Shown here: in pieces, positions 39,778-48,382 of the stretch | Layout: each line of letters opens with the position of its first letter | Position numbering within the stretch: position 1 is the first letter of the stretch | Assembly (NCBI GenBank): GCA_020635285.1 | Contig: JACKAB010000004.1 | Span: forward strand, 1 to 58,826 | Length of the DNA stretch: 58,826 bases | Origin: Ignavibacteriales bacterium | Lineage (GTDB): Bacteria; Bacteroidota; Ignavibacteria; Ignavibacteriales; Melioribacteraceae | Direction of reading: 5' to 3' | Translations under genes and position numbers: made by a program | Notes under the pieces: generated by a model | The model's input: the letters and a program-made list of their open reading frames with translations, nothing else | What the model was told of the DNA's origin: nothing | The model's database searches: none

Positions 39778-39828
39778 GTGAAAAGTCGAAATTCGAAAGT
39801 AAACCATGATTTCAATCGTGGGAATATG
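39778..39828 (+). repeat. REP-like element, copy 1 (upstream of the transposase)
   Basis: A 51-base unit beginning GTGAAAAGTCGAAATTCGAA that contains the hairpin CCATGAT-TTCA-ATCGTGG. It matches 40446-40496 on the other side of the transposase gene, differing at about nine positions. Confidence 0.85.
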
Positions 39829-39906
39829 AGCGAAAAGCAAATGATGAAGGAAACCGTTTCTCCAAAGTAGTCCATCAGACAAAGATTTATGGAATGGAAA
39901 TCTAAA

Positions 39907-40350
39907 ATGTCACACTCATTAACAAAAATATGGATCCATGGAATATTCGGAACAAAGAACAGAGAAGCATTGATTAAATCAACATTTGAAAATGAGTTGC
40001 ACATTCATTTGAAAAATAAATTGGAAAATGAACTTGAGTGTACAGTACGAACGATTAATGGAAATAAAAATCATATACATATTTTATTTTTACTTAATCC
40101 AAATTATTCGATAAGAGAAGTATTTAAAACTATTAAAGGAGAATCTTCTCATTGGATAAATCAAAATGATTTTCTTCATACTAAGTTCTCATGGCAAATT
40201 GGATATGGTGCTTTTTCAGTCAGCGAATCTCAACTTAAAAAAGTGGAATTATATATAAAAAATCAAAAAGAGCATCACAAGCAAATGACTTTTGAAGAGG
40301 AATACGAAAAGTTTATTTTAAAGTATAAAGTAAAAGAAGGAAACCGTTGA
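39907..40350 (+). CDS. REP-associated tyrosine transposase (IS200-like Y1, RAYT)
   Basis: About 147 residues of the Y1/HUH single-strand transposase type: SLTKIWIHGIFGTKNREALI at the start, HUH motif in GNKNHIHILFLLNPNYS, FKTIKGESSHWINQNDF, and the catalytic Tyr in VELYIKNQKEHHKQ. I prefer the internal ATG at 39907 (MSHSLTKI), which matches the family start, over 39889. Its stop (TGA, 40348-40350) lies inside the hairpin AACCGTTGAAACGGTT. Copies of one hairpin-bearing repeat flank it on both sides, as expected of RAYTs, which mobilise or maintain REP elements and do not move as normal insertion sequences. Not known to be active. Confidence 0.9.
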   Translation: MSHSLTKIWIHGIFGTKNREALIKSTFENELHIHLKNKLENELECTVRTINGNKNHIHILFLLNPNYSIREVFKTIKGESSHWINQNDFLHTKFSWQIGYGAFSVSESQLKKVELYIKNQKEHHKQMTFEEEYEKFILKYKVKEGNR

Positions 40351-40404
40351 AACGGTTAAGTAGGTTTGTAGTTGTGCGTTTCTTCCCATAACTGAAGTTA
40401 TGGG
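40342..40404 (+). repeat. Two REP-type hairpins at the 3' end of the transposase
   Basis: AACCGTT-GA-AACGGTT (40342-40357) overlaps the stop codon. CCCATAAC-TGAA-GTTATGGG (40385-40404) has an eight-pair stem. The block GAAGGAAACCGTT before the first also occurs at 39846-39858, upstream of the gene. Confidence 0.85.
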
Positions 40405-40445
40405 TTATTGGGCTTAGGCATACAATCTGCGATTTTAGAGAATAT

Positions 40446-40496
40446 GTAAAAAGTCGAAATTCGAAAATAACCCACGATTTTAATCGTGGGAATGTG
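40446..40496 (+). repeat. REP-like element, copy 2 (downstream of the transposase)
   Basis: Matches copy 1 at 39778-39828. Its hairpin CCCACGATTTTAATCGTGGG (40471-40490) has a stem of eight to nine pairs. Confidence 0.88.
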
Positions 40497-40516
40497 TGCA
40501 AGAGAATAATTAACGT

Positions 40517-40532
40517 AACCGTTTTAACGGTT
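40517..40532 (+). repeat. REP-type hairpin AACCGTT-TT-AACGGTT
   Basis: Same arms as the hairpin at 40342-40357, with a different two-base loop, followed by TTTT. It could also act as a terminator for the transposase region. Between 40351 and 40657 there is no gene, only these repeats. Confidence 0.75.
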
Positions 40533-40657
40533 TTTGTGGTTTAATTGAAGTTCGTGATAAAATTTATTTTTACCATGATGGCAAAATTTCATTTTCTTTC
40601 TTCAATTTAAAACTTAAGTATCTATGAAAATCATCACTAAATTTAATGTATTGTTTA

Positions 40658-41563
40658 ATGAAAAAACGAAGTGATTTATCGAAACTTTTACATCCTTCCG
40701 TTATTGCCAAACTAAAAACATTAGAACTTAAAGCCAGAACTGTGGTTGAAGGTTTTATGGTTGGTTATCATAAAAGTCCTTACCATGGTTTTAGTGTGGA
40801 GTTTAGTCAGCACCGACCTTATATGCAAGGCGATTCAATCAAAAATCTTGATTGGAAAGTTTTTGCCAAAAGTGAAAAATATTTTATTAAGCAGTATGAA
40901 GAAGAAACAAATCTATTAGCCCATATAATTCTCGATACAAGCAAATCAATGGATTATAAAAACGAAGGCGAAATCACTAAGTTTGAATATTCAAAAGTTT
41001 TAGCCGCAAGTTTTATTTATTTACTTCTTAAACAGCAAGATGCAGTTGGGCTTGCGCTTTATTCATCTGAGTTAAAAAGTTATTTGAGACCCAAATCAAA
41101 GCGGACTTATTTGACACAACTATTAACAGAAATTGAAAAGTATTCTCCAAACAGTGAAACTAAAACTTCAGCCTCAATAAATTCAATTGCAGAAAAAATT
41201 TCTAAAAGGGGATTGGTAATTGTAATTTCTGATTTTCTTGATGACCCGAAAGAAATTTTAAGTTCACTTAAAAAGTTTTATTATAAAAAAAATGAAGTAA
41301 TTATTTTTCATGTATTAGATCCTGTTGAGAAAAATTTTAATTTTAAGAACGACTCAATTTTTATCGATATGGAGACGAAGGAAGAACTTACAACTCAGCC
41401 AATTCAAATTCAAAAAGCTTATTATGATGAAATGAAAAAATATTTAGACGAATTAAAATCCGGCTGCAATAAATATGGCTTTGATTACAATTTGATTGAC
41501 ACAACTTCATCATTTGATAATGCGTTGATGAGCTTTTTTAAGAAGCGTAAAAGATTAAATTGA
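40658..41563 (+). CDS. DUF58 protein with von Willebrand A-like fold
   Basis: About 301 residues. DUF58 motifs: GFMVGYHKSPYHGFSVEFSQ, YMQGDSIKNLDWKVFAKSEK and FIKQYEEETNLLAHIILDTS, with a metal-site DxSxS as DTSKSM, then DAVGLALYSSEL and LVIVISDFLDDPKEILSSL. DUF58 proteins normally occur with a MoxR ATPase and further vWA proteins in envelope or chaperone-like systems; neither is adjacent here. ATG 40658 (MKKRSDLSKL) is preferred; an in-frame ATG at 40646 adds four residues. The final Lys/Arg-rich tail is short. Confidence 0.88.
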   Translation: MKKRSDLSKLLHPSVIAKLKTLELKARTVVEGFMVGYHKSPYHGFSVEFSQHRPYMQGDSIKNLDWKVFAKSEKYFIKQYEEETNLLAHIILDTSKSMDYKNEGEITKFEYSKVLAASFIYLLLKQQDAVGLALYSSELKSYLRPKSKRTYLTQLLTEIEKYSPNSETKTSASINSIAEKISKRGLVIVISDFLDDPKEILSSLKKFYYKKNEVIIFHVLDPVEKNFNFKNDSIFIDMETKEELTTQPIQIQKAYYDEMKKYLDELKSGCNKYGFDYNLIDTTSSFDNALMSFFKKRKRLN

Positions 41564-41583
41564 AAAAAGGTTGCACAACAGTG

Positions 41584-41705
41584 AACGCAAAGGCACACAA
41601 AGTAAAATCTTTTTATTGGCGGCCTTAGTATTTAACCTAAGCGCACTTTGCGCGAAAAGAATTTCTCGCAAAGAACGCAAAGAATATATCGCCAAGGACG
41701 CAAAG
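41584..41705. repeat. ACGCAAAG-type direct repeats between convergent genes
   Basis: ACGCAAAG occurs at 41585-41592, 41674-41681 and 41698-41705, with the related TCGCAAAG at 41666-41673 and the self-complementary GCGCACTTTGCGCG at 41641-41654. The block fills the space between the DUF58 gene and the phosphosugar mutase, and is richer in G+C than its surroundings. No ORF. Function unknown; possibly a degenerate dispersed repeat. Confidence 0.55.
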
Positions 41706-41708
41706 TTT

Positions 41709-43061
41709 TTATTTCATCAACTCTTTCACTAATCCAAAATAATTATCAATAAATTTTTCAGCCTCAACTTCCGTCTTAGCTTCTGCAATACATCTAATAA
41801 TTGGTTCTGTGTTAGATTTTCTAAAATGTACCCAATGATCAATAAAATCAATACGCAAACCATCATCTGTATTTATTTTTTCATTTGCATATTTAGATTT
41901 TATTTTTTCAATCACTTCATCGGGATTTACATTTTTTAGTTCAATTTTTTTCTTTGCAATAAAATACTTAGGCAATTCATCTTTAATTTGTGATAATTTT
42001 TTATTCTGTTCAGCAAGATGTTCTAAAGTTAAAACTGTTCCAACAAGTGCATCTCTTCCGTAATGAAGTTTAGGATAAATTACTCCGCCGCTTCCTTCTC
42101 CGCCAATTACAGCATTTACTTCTTTCATCATTTTAACAACATTTGCTTCACCAACCGGCGATCTAAAAACTTCACAACCTTCAGAATTTGCAACATCATC
42201 AACTGCACGAGTTGTTGAAAGATTTACAACCACACTTCCTTTAGTTTTTGAAAGGACATGTTTTGCTGCGAGTGTGATTGTGTTTTCTTCAATAAATGGT
42301 TCACCTTTATCTGTGATCAAAACTAAGCGATCTACATCAGGGTCAACAACAATAGCAAGATCAGCGCTGTGATCTTTTACAACCTGCATTGTTTCAGTTA
42401 AGTTTTCCGGGATTGGCTCAGGCAAGCGAGGGAAAATTCCGGTTTTGCCGCAATTTAATTCTACAACTTCACAGCCTAATTCTTTTAAAAACTTCGGCAT
42501 AATATAACTTCCTGCTCCATTCACACAATCCAATACAACTTTAAATTTCTTTGATTTTATTAAGTCAACATCAACTAATTTCAAAACTTCGGTAGAATGA
42601 TTTTGCAAACCCTCTTCATAGCTAGTTAACTTGCCGAGCGAATCCCACCTCATATAATTTTGACTTGCTGAATCTAATTTTGACAACATAATTTTATTTT
42701 CCTCGGGTGTCATAAATTCACCTTTGGAATTTAATAACTTAAGCGCATTCCATTCATTTGGATTATGACTTGCAGAAATTTGAATTCCACCTACGGCACC
42801 AAGTTTATTAACATTGAATAAAACGGTAGGAGTTGGACAAATGCCAATATCTACGACATCGTTTCCTTTTTGCAATTAAGGTCCCAATTAAGGTATATGT
42901 TTAACCATATCACCGGTAATTCTACCATCAGAGCCAATTATGATTTTGCCTTTCCCGCAAAAATCGGCATAAGCTGAAGCATATTTTACTATTGTATTCG
43001 GGTCTAATCCATCTCCAACCAAACCTCTAATACCGGAAACACTAACCATTAATGTTGACAT
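41709..43061 (-). CDS. glmM: Phosphoglucosamine/phosphomanno-mutase family protein, frameshifted near the N-terminus
   Basis: A four-domain alpha-D-phosphohexomutase. ATG 43061 follows GGAG by a good spacing (MSTLMVSVSGIRGLVGDGLD, then GKIIIGSDGRITGDMV). The catalytic serine is in GIQISASHNPNEWNALKL, the metal loop is VDPDVDRLVLI, the sugar-binding loop is GGEGSGGVIYPKLHYGRDAL, and the phosphate loop is RKSNTEPIIRCIAEA. GEGSGG resembles archaeal-type phosphoglucosamine mutases, hence the symbol with reserve; phosphomannomutase is the alternative. The frame is lost around 42866-42895; repaired it reads TLIGTLIAKGNDVVDIG. About 450 residues. Confidence 0.85.
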
Positions 43062-43393
43062 ACATTCTCCTAATATTTCTAAATTATATATAATCGAAAA
43101 TTAAAAGTTAATAATTAAATGAATGAATGAGTAAAATGAAAAGAAAAATTAATGATTTGTAGAAAAGGTGGACTGAAGAATTTATAAATATCTAAAAAAG
43201 AGTGCCGAAGGATTAGAAACAAAAATGTAAAAACTAAAATTTAGCCAAGATTATGTAAAATATTTATATAAAACGGAACTAAATACTTCTATACACAATT
43301 TTTGATCTTTTTTGCTATTGCATAATAAATATATGTATTGTATTTTATTTGATCTTTTTAACAAATTTTTTATTAAACAAATTAAGGTACAAA
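43062..43393. other. Spacer between divergent genes
   Basis: 332 bases without a gene. The segment TTTGATCTTTTT occurs twice (about 43301-43313 and 43349-43360) before the secreted propeller gene, and AT-rich promoter-like sequence lies between them. No RNA gene or hairpin seen. Confidence 0.4.
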
Positions 43394-45367
43394 ATGAAGA
43401 AAGTATTCATCTTTTTAATAATGTTAATAGGTTCTTACTCATTATTAATGGCTCAAACAACTCCAATTTCATCAAAACAAATGGCAGTTTATACTGTTCA
43501 GGAAACAACTGATACACTTTCACCGTATTATAAAGGTTTGGGTGTGCGAAGAGTAATTGTTGCAGATGCAAATGGTGATGGAGAACAAGAAATTTTAGCA
43601 ACTGATTACACAAATGGTGGAAGAGTTCATGTGATGAAAGTAGTTCAGGACTCTTTGTTAGAGATTATATGGTCATCACCCGCCGCAACCAGTTCCAGTG
43701 GTTCTACTCCAAGATTTATACAAGTAGGTGATTGCGATGGTGATGGCAATAAAGAAATAATTTTTGAACAAAATGGATTTGCAAATCCTGACGGCACTTT
43801 TGGAAGAATAGCTCTTTATGAGTGGAACGGATCGAGCTGGGGAGATGAAGCAGCTTTTTCAATTACATCTGCAATGGTAATTTCTGCTGGTTATGATTTA
43901 GGCTTAAGATTTACTAGAGAAGTACTTACCGTTGCTGATCTTGATGGCGATGGCAAAACGGAAATTATTCCTCATACCGGTGATCCTTATAGAGACGTTA
44001 TTATTTTAGGAGTTAACTTTAGTTTCCCTGGATTTGCTAGTATAGTTGTTGAAGGCGGTAGCAATGCAAAAGTTCCAAATAATGCAGGCAAATTTGTCGG
44101 CGGTTCTCATTGGAACTCATTCCTTGCAGATGTTGACGGCGATGGTAAAAAGGAAATCATAAATCATCATTGGGATAAATATGGTTTTTGGTCAATAGAT
44201 ATAAATGGTAAAGACAGTTATACATATCCTACTGTTACAGATATTGCAGATGCAAAAACAAAAGGTGCATATCATACTTATTTTGATGGTGATGATGCAG
44301 TCAGCTATTTTGGTGCACAAGCTGTTGATGTTGATGGAGACGGCAAAGATGAAATAGTTGGAACTCAATACGGCAATGCTCATAACGTTGCAATGATGAG
44401 CTTACCTGAAACAGCAACAGGAGTTTATCGCTGGACAGATGCCACTCAAGCTGATTATGCAATAATTAAAACTAGTGCTGAAATAGCTGCTTTAGGTGGG
44501 AAAACATCTGCTGAATTATGGCCTATAGTTAAAGGTGATTTGAATAAAGACGGAAAAGATGAATTATATACTGGTGGCGGTAGAGGATTAAATCTAGTAG
44601 CAATACAGTACAAAGGTGATGGCAGCTTACTTGATCCAGCAAGCTATGATATGAATCTAGTTTACAATGGAGAAGGCGGCGAAGTTTTTGCTACTTGGGA
44701 AATATACAATGGCTCTGTTGTTTATACAATTGATACGATACAAGTTACAGCAGATTCCGTTGCTTATGATACAACTAATGTAGTTTTTGATTCAAGTGTA
44801 ATAGATACCGTAAAAAAAGAAACTCCATTTACAGCATACATTTTTGCTGATAGCGTTGATTTAGATAATGATGGAAATCTTGAAATAGTTTTAGCTGATC
44901 AAAGTGTTTACGATTCTATTAGCGTTGATGTTTACGATTGGGTTGATACTTCTGGTATAGGTCAATGGACTTACAGTGTTGATAAAAGCTATAAAACTTT
45001 TAACAACTACAGGCAGACAGTCAGAGTTCTAGAATACAATGGCGGGACTGTAGGAGTTGAACATGAATATGGTATAATTACTCCTGAAGATTATAAATTG
45101 GATCAAAATTATCCTAATCCATTTAATCCTTCTACACAAATAAACTTTGCGTTGCCTCTTGATAAAAAAATATCGTTAAAAATTTATGATATGGTTGGTC
45201 AAGAAGTAAAAACTCTTATTGATTCTGAAAGTTTTAAAAAAGGGCAGCATCAAGTTATGTGGAATGGAACCAACAATAATGGAAGCAAGGTTGCAAGCGG
45301 ACATTACATAGCAAAATTAACATTCGGCAATTTTGCTAAATCAATTAAAATGACTTTAATGAAATAG
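43394..45367 (+). CDS. Secreted FG-GAP/VCBS beta-propeller with type IX sorting domain
   Basis: 657 residues, intact. ATG 43394 begins a signal peptide (VFIFLIMLIGSYSLLMAQ). At least seven calcium-type loops follow: DANGDGEQE, DCDGDGNKE, DLDGDGKTE, DVDGDGKKE, DVDGDGKDE, DLNKDGKDE and DLDNDGNLE, one per presumed blade. The C-terminus is a type IX sorting domain (DQNYPNPFNPSTQINFALPL to SIKMTLMK, with a FlgD-like core VMWNGTNNNGSKVASGHYI). It is a distant relative of the 28237 gene. The predicted location is the cell surface or the medium; the ligand is unknown. A terminator follows. Confidence 0.9.
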   Translation: MKKVFIFLIMLIGSYSLLMAQTTPISSKQMAVYTVQETTDTLSPYYKGLGVRRVIVADANGDGEQEILATDYTNGGRVHVMKVVQDSLLEIIWSSPAATSSSGSTPRFIQVGDCDGDGNKEIIFEQNGFANPDGTFGRIALYEWNGSSWGDEAAFSITSAMVISAGYDLGLRFTREVLTVADLDGDGKTEIIPHTGDPYRDVIILGVNFSFPGFASIVVEGGSNAKVPNNAGKFVGGSHWNSFLADVDGDGKKEIINHHWDKYGFWSIDINGKDSYTYPTVTDIADAKTKGAYHTYFDGDDAVSYFGAQAVDVDGDGKDEIVGTQYGNAHNVAMMSLPETATGVYRWTDATQADYAIIKTSAEIAALGGKTSAELWPIVKGDLNKDGKDELYTGGGRGLNLVAIQYKGDGSLLDPASYDMNLVYNGEGGEVFATWEIYNGSVVYTIDTIQVTADSVAYDTTNVVFDSSVIDTVKKETPFTAYIFADSVDLDNDGNLEIVLADQSVYDSISVDVYDWVDTSGIGQWTYSVDKSYKTFNNYRQTVRVLEYNGGTVGVEHEYGIITPEDYKLDQNYPNPFNPSTQINFALPLDKKISLKIYDMVGQEVKTLIDSESFKKGQHQVMWNGTNNNGSKVASGHYIAKLTFGNFAKSIKMTLMK

Positions 45368-45376
45368 AATTTATTT

Positions 45377-45413
45377 AGCTCAACCAAGCAATTTCTTGGT
45401 TGAGCTATTTTAT
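45377..45413 (+). terminator. Rho-independent terminator after the secreted propeller
   Basis: AGCTCAACCAAG and CTTGGTTGAGCT form a perfect twelve-pair stem around CAATTT and are followed by ATTTTATT. Confidence 0.92.
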
Positions 45414-45491
45414 TGCATCCTTAACGTTTATTTCATATTTCTATTTTAACACCCAAAGTTCAATTAAATAAAAGTTGAACCGGAGATTTTT

Positions 45492-48335
45492 ATGACAAAC
45501 AAATTTAAACTTCTTTTCACCTTTTTATTTCTTTTCGCTCTAAGCGTTTCACATTTTGCCCAGTCAACTGGTAAAATTATGGGTAAGGTTACCGATGCTC
45601 AAACCGGAGAAGGAATTCCATTTGCAAATATCTTTATTGAGGAAACTTCACTCGGTGCAGCTTCTGATATTGACGGTATTTTTGTAATAACTAATGTTCC
45701 GCCATCTGTATACACAGTTACGGCTTCATACATTGGTTATCAAAAAGTTACCAGAACCAATGTTAGGGTAAACGTTGGTTTCACTACCTCAATTGATTTC
45801 CAATTACCTTCGGGAGCAATTGAAATGGAAGCAGTCATTGTCCAAGGCGAAAGAAATCCTTTAATACGTCAAGATTTAACAAATCCAACAGTTGCAATTA
45901 ACTCTGAGACTTTGGACATTTTACCTGTTGATAATATTGCCGACGTTATTAAACTTCAAGCAGGAGTTGTTCAATCAGATGATGGAGCTCTTCACGTAAG
46001 AGGCGGAAGAAGTAATGAAGTTGCATATCAAATTAACGGGTTATCCATTAATGATCCATATGGTAATTCACGAGCAGTTGGAGTTGCAACAAACGCAGTA
46101 CAAGAAGTTTCAGTATCCACTGGTACATTCAGTGCTGAGTTCGGAAATGCACTTAGCGGTGTTGTTAACTATGTTACCAAAGAAGGTTCTGACAAATATA
46201 GTTTTAGTCTTAGAGGTTATGCAGGCGAATATTTATCATCAAACAAATCTTTATTCAAAAACATTGAAGATTTTGATCCGCTAAACAGAAAAAGAGTAGA
46301 AGCAACTTTTGGTGGAAAAATCCCATATTCAGATCAAACTAAATTTTTTATTTCTGGAATATTTGAGGATTATAAAGGTTTGTATTACGGTGAAAGATTG
46401 TATAATCCAACCGATTCTTATCTGACAGCAGAGGCTTTTAGAACAGGTGATGAACGACAGGGTAGTGCAGAAAAACCTTATTGGTTTAATCCATATTCCA
46501 AAGATGGAAATGGATTGCCAACCGGTGATAGCTCTTTGGTTTTAATGGATCCCTCACAAAGCTGGAATATACAAGGAAATATAAGTCATAATTTCGGCTC
46601 ATTAATAAAATTAAAATATGAATTCGTTTATGATAAAGGGCAATCAAGTCCATTTGGACCTGGTTATGATTTAACTAGAGGTAGAAGTTATTTATTTAAT
46701 CCAGACGGGTTAGGAACAGATTATAGCAACGGTATTATTCAATCAGTTGATTTAACTCATACTATTGATAATTACACATTTTATACACTCAAAGGCTCTT
46801 TCTCATGGAATAATTCTAAGTATTATTTGTATGAGGATCCAAATGACTCAAGATACTTGCCAAATTTTTACAGCAAGACGATAGGGACTACACTTTATTA
46901 CTCGGGTGGAACAGACAATTTCCGATCGGATAGAACCACAAAAACGATAAGTATTAAGGGTGATGTTGTTTCTCAGTTATTTAACTCCCATGAAGTAAAA
47001 GCTGGTTTTGAATTTCGAAAACATGATCTTATTTATGAAGCATTTTCTATGGAATTTCTTAAGGCAGATGGTTCAACCTTGAGCGCAAGTGATTTACTTT
47101 ATGGCACGCCTGGTGAAATTTACAGAATACCAATTTATTCAGTTGATAATTTTCATAAAAAACCGACTCAAATTTCCGGATATATTCAGGATAAAATTGA
47201 GTTGGCTAAAACTTTAATCCTAAATGCAGGCTTACGTTATGAATATTTTGATGCCGCCGCTGATTATAATTATGATTTATCAAAAAATTTAGACGATGAA
47301 ACTAGCGGATTATTAAATACATATGTAAAAAAAGCTGAACCAAAGCATATGTTTTCACCAAGGCTAAGTGTTTCTTATCCTATTACAGATAGAGGTGTTA
47401 TAAGATTTTCTTACGGACATTTTTATCAAATTGGGTCACTATCAAATCTTTATAGAAATTCCAATTGGATTGTACAGAACGCAGCTACAAGACCAAGATT
47501 CGGAAATGCAAATGTTGATCCAGAAAGATCAATACAATATGAAATTGGTTTGCAGCAGCAATTAACTGATGATTTTAAATTTGATTTAACTGGTTTTTAT
47601 AAAGATGTAAGAGACTATATTTATACTCAAACAGTTTATTCAACTAATGCCAGACAGTACAGTGTTTTAACTAATCTTGCTTACGCAAATGTAAAAGGTA
47701 TAACTTTATCATTTATAAAAAGGCAAACACCCGGAAGTTTATTTTCTGCAACCTTGGATTATACATATCAAGCTGCTGAGGGAAATAGAACTGAACCTGA
47801 AGAAGATTTATTTTTTAGTGAAGCAGCGGGTAAACAAACCGAAACATATTTGGTTCCATTAGATTTTGATCGATCGCATTTAATTAATGGAACAATAACA
47901 CTTTCAGAACCTGGCGATTGGTCAGCCGGCGTTGTTTATACATTGCAAACCGGAACTCCATATACACCGGCGTTGCCTCCTACTTTATCAACCATTACTT
48001 ACGAGCAAACATCTGCAACCAAACCTTTTCAGTGGAATGTTGATTTAAAGCTTGAAAAGTTTTTTAATATTGAACCAATTGATTTTTCCATTTTTGTTCA
48101 AGTTAATAATTTGTTTGATGTTGAGAATCAGAGATATGTTTGGTCAAGCTCCGGTGAGGCTTTACAGAATGCAGAACAAAAACTTAATGCAAGTCAATTT
48201 GCAGATTTGAGAAGAAGAACTTTAGAAGATCCCGGTCTTTTTGATGTTTCTTATGTTGATGATTACTATAGACGTGCTGAAAGAGTAAGTTTACCAAGAG
48301 AATTGAGATTTGGTTTTTCAATATTCTTTAATTAG
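45492..48335 (+). CDS. TonB-dependent receptor with carboxypeptidase-regulatory-like N-terminus
   Basis: 947 residues, intact, with signal peptide (LLFTFLFLFALSVSHFAQ). Residues about 27-110 are a CarboxypepD_reg-like domain (IMGKVTDAQTGEGIPFANIF; TASYIGYQKVTRTNV). Residues about 130-235 are the plug (NIADVIKLQAGVVQSDDGAL; HVRGGRSNEVAYQINGLSIN). The rest is a beta-barrel of alternating aromatic-rich strands, ending in Phe-Asn (GFSIFFN). The N-terminal domain is also found in SusC-type receptors, but no SusD-like gene follows. Here the receptor is followed by a large secreted protein and a PorV-like protein, a set I infer works in secretion or surface uptake. GGAG precedes the ATG. Confidence 0.93.
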   Translation: MTNKFKLLFTFLFLFALSVSHFAQSTGKIMGKVTDAQTGEGIPFANIFIEETSLGAASDIDGIFVITNVPPSVYTVTASYIGYQKVTRTNVRVNVGFTTSIDFQLPSGAIEMEAVIVQGERNPLIRQDLTNPTVAINSETLDILPVDNIADVIKLQAGVVQSDDGALHVRGGRSNEVAYQINGLSINDPYGNSRAVGVATNAVQEVSVSTGTFSAEFGNALSGVVNYVTKEGSDKYSFSLRGYAGEYLSSNKSLFKNIEDFDPLNRKRVEATFGGKIPYSDQTKFFISGIFEDYKGLYYGERLYNPTDSYLTAEAFRTGDERQGSAEKPYWFNPYSKDGNGLPTGDSSLVLMDPSQSWNIQGNISHNFGSLIKLKYEFVYDKGQSSPFGPGYDLTRGRSYLFNPDGLGTDYSNGIIQSVDLTHTIDNYTFYTLKGSFSWNNSKYYLYEDPNDSRYLPNFYSKTIGTTLYYSGGTDNFRSDRTTKTISIKGDVVSQLFNSHEVKAGFEFRKHDLIYEAFSMEFLKADGSTLSASDLLYGTPGEIYRIPIYSVDNFHKKPTQISGYIQDKIELAKTLILNAGLRYEYFDAAADYNYDLSKNLDDETSGLLNTYVKKAEPKHMFSPRLSVSYPITDRGVIRFSYGHFYQIGSLSNLYRNSNWIVQNAATRPRFGNANVDPERSIQYEIGLQQQLTDDFKFDLTGFYKDVRDYIYTQTVYSTNARQYSVLTNLAYANVKGITLSFIKRQTPGSLFSATLDYTYQAAEGNRTEPEEDLFFSEAAGKQTETYLVPLDFDRSHLINGTITLSEPGDWSAGVVYTLQTGTPYTPALPPTLSTITYEQTSATKPFQWNVDLKLEKFFNIEPIDFSIFVQVNNLFDVENQRYVWSSSGEALQNAEQKLNASQFADLRRRTLEDPGLFDVSYVDDYYRRAERVSLPRELRFGFSIFFN

Positions 48336-48382
48336 GAATTAAAAAATATTATAAATTTATTGAAATTTAATTAGGAACTATA

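Noticed and set aside
39907..40350. A complete IS200/IS605 insertion sequence
   Set aside because: No accessory tnpB gene or separate left and right IS ends were seen. The hairpin repeats and the RAYT-type sequence fit a domesticated REP transposase better.
39778..40532. CRISPR array
   Set aside because: The repeats are few, carry different hairpins and have no regular spacers; a Y1 transposase sits between them, which fits REP/RAYT. No cas genes are present.
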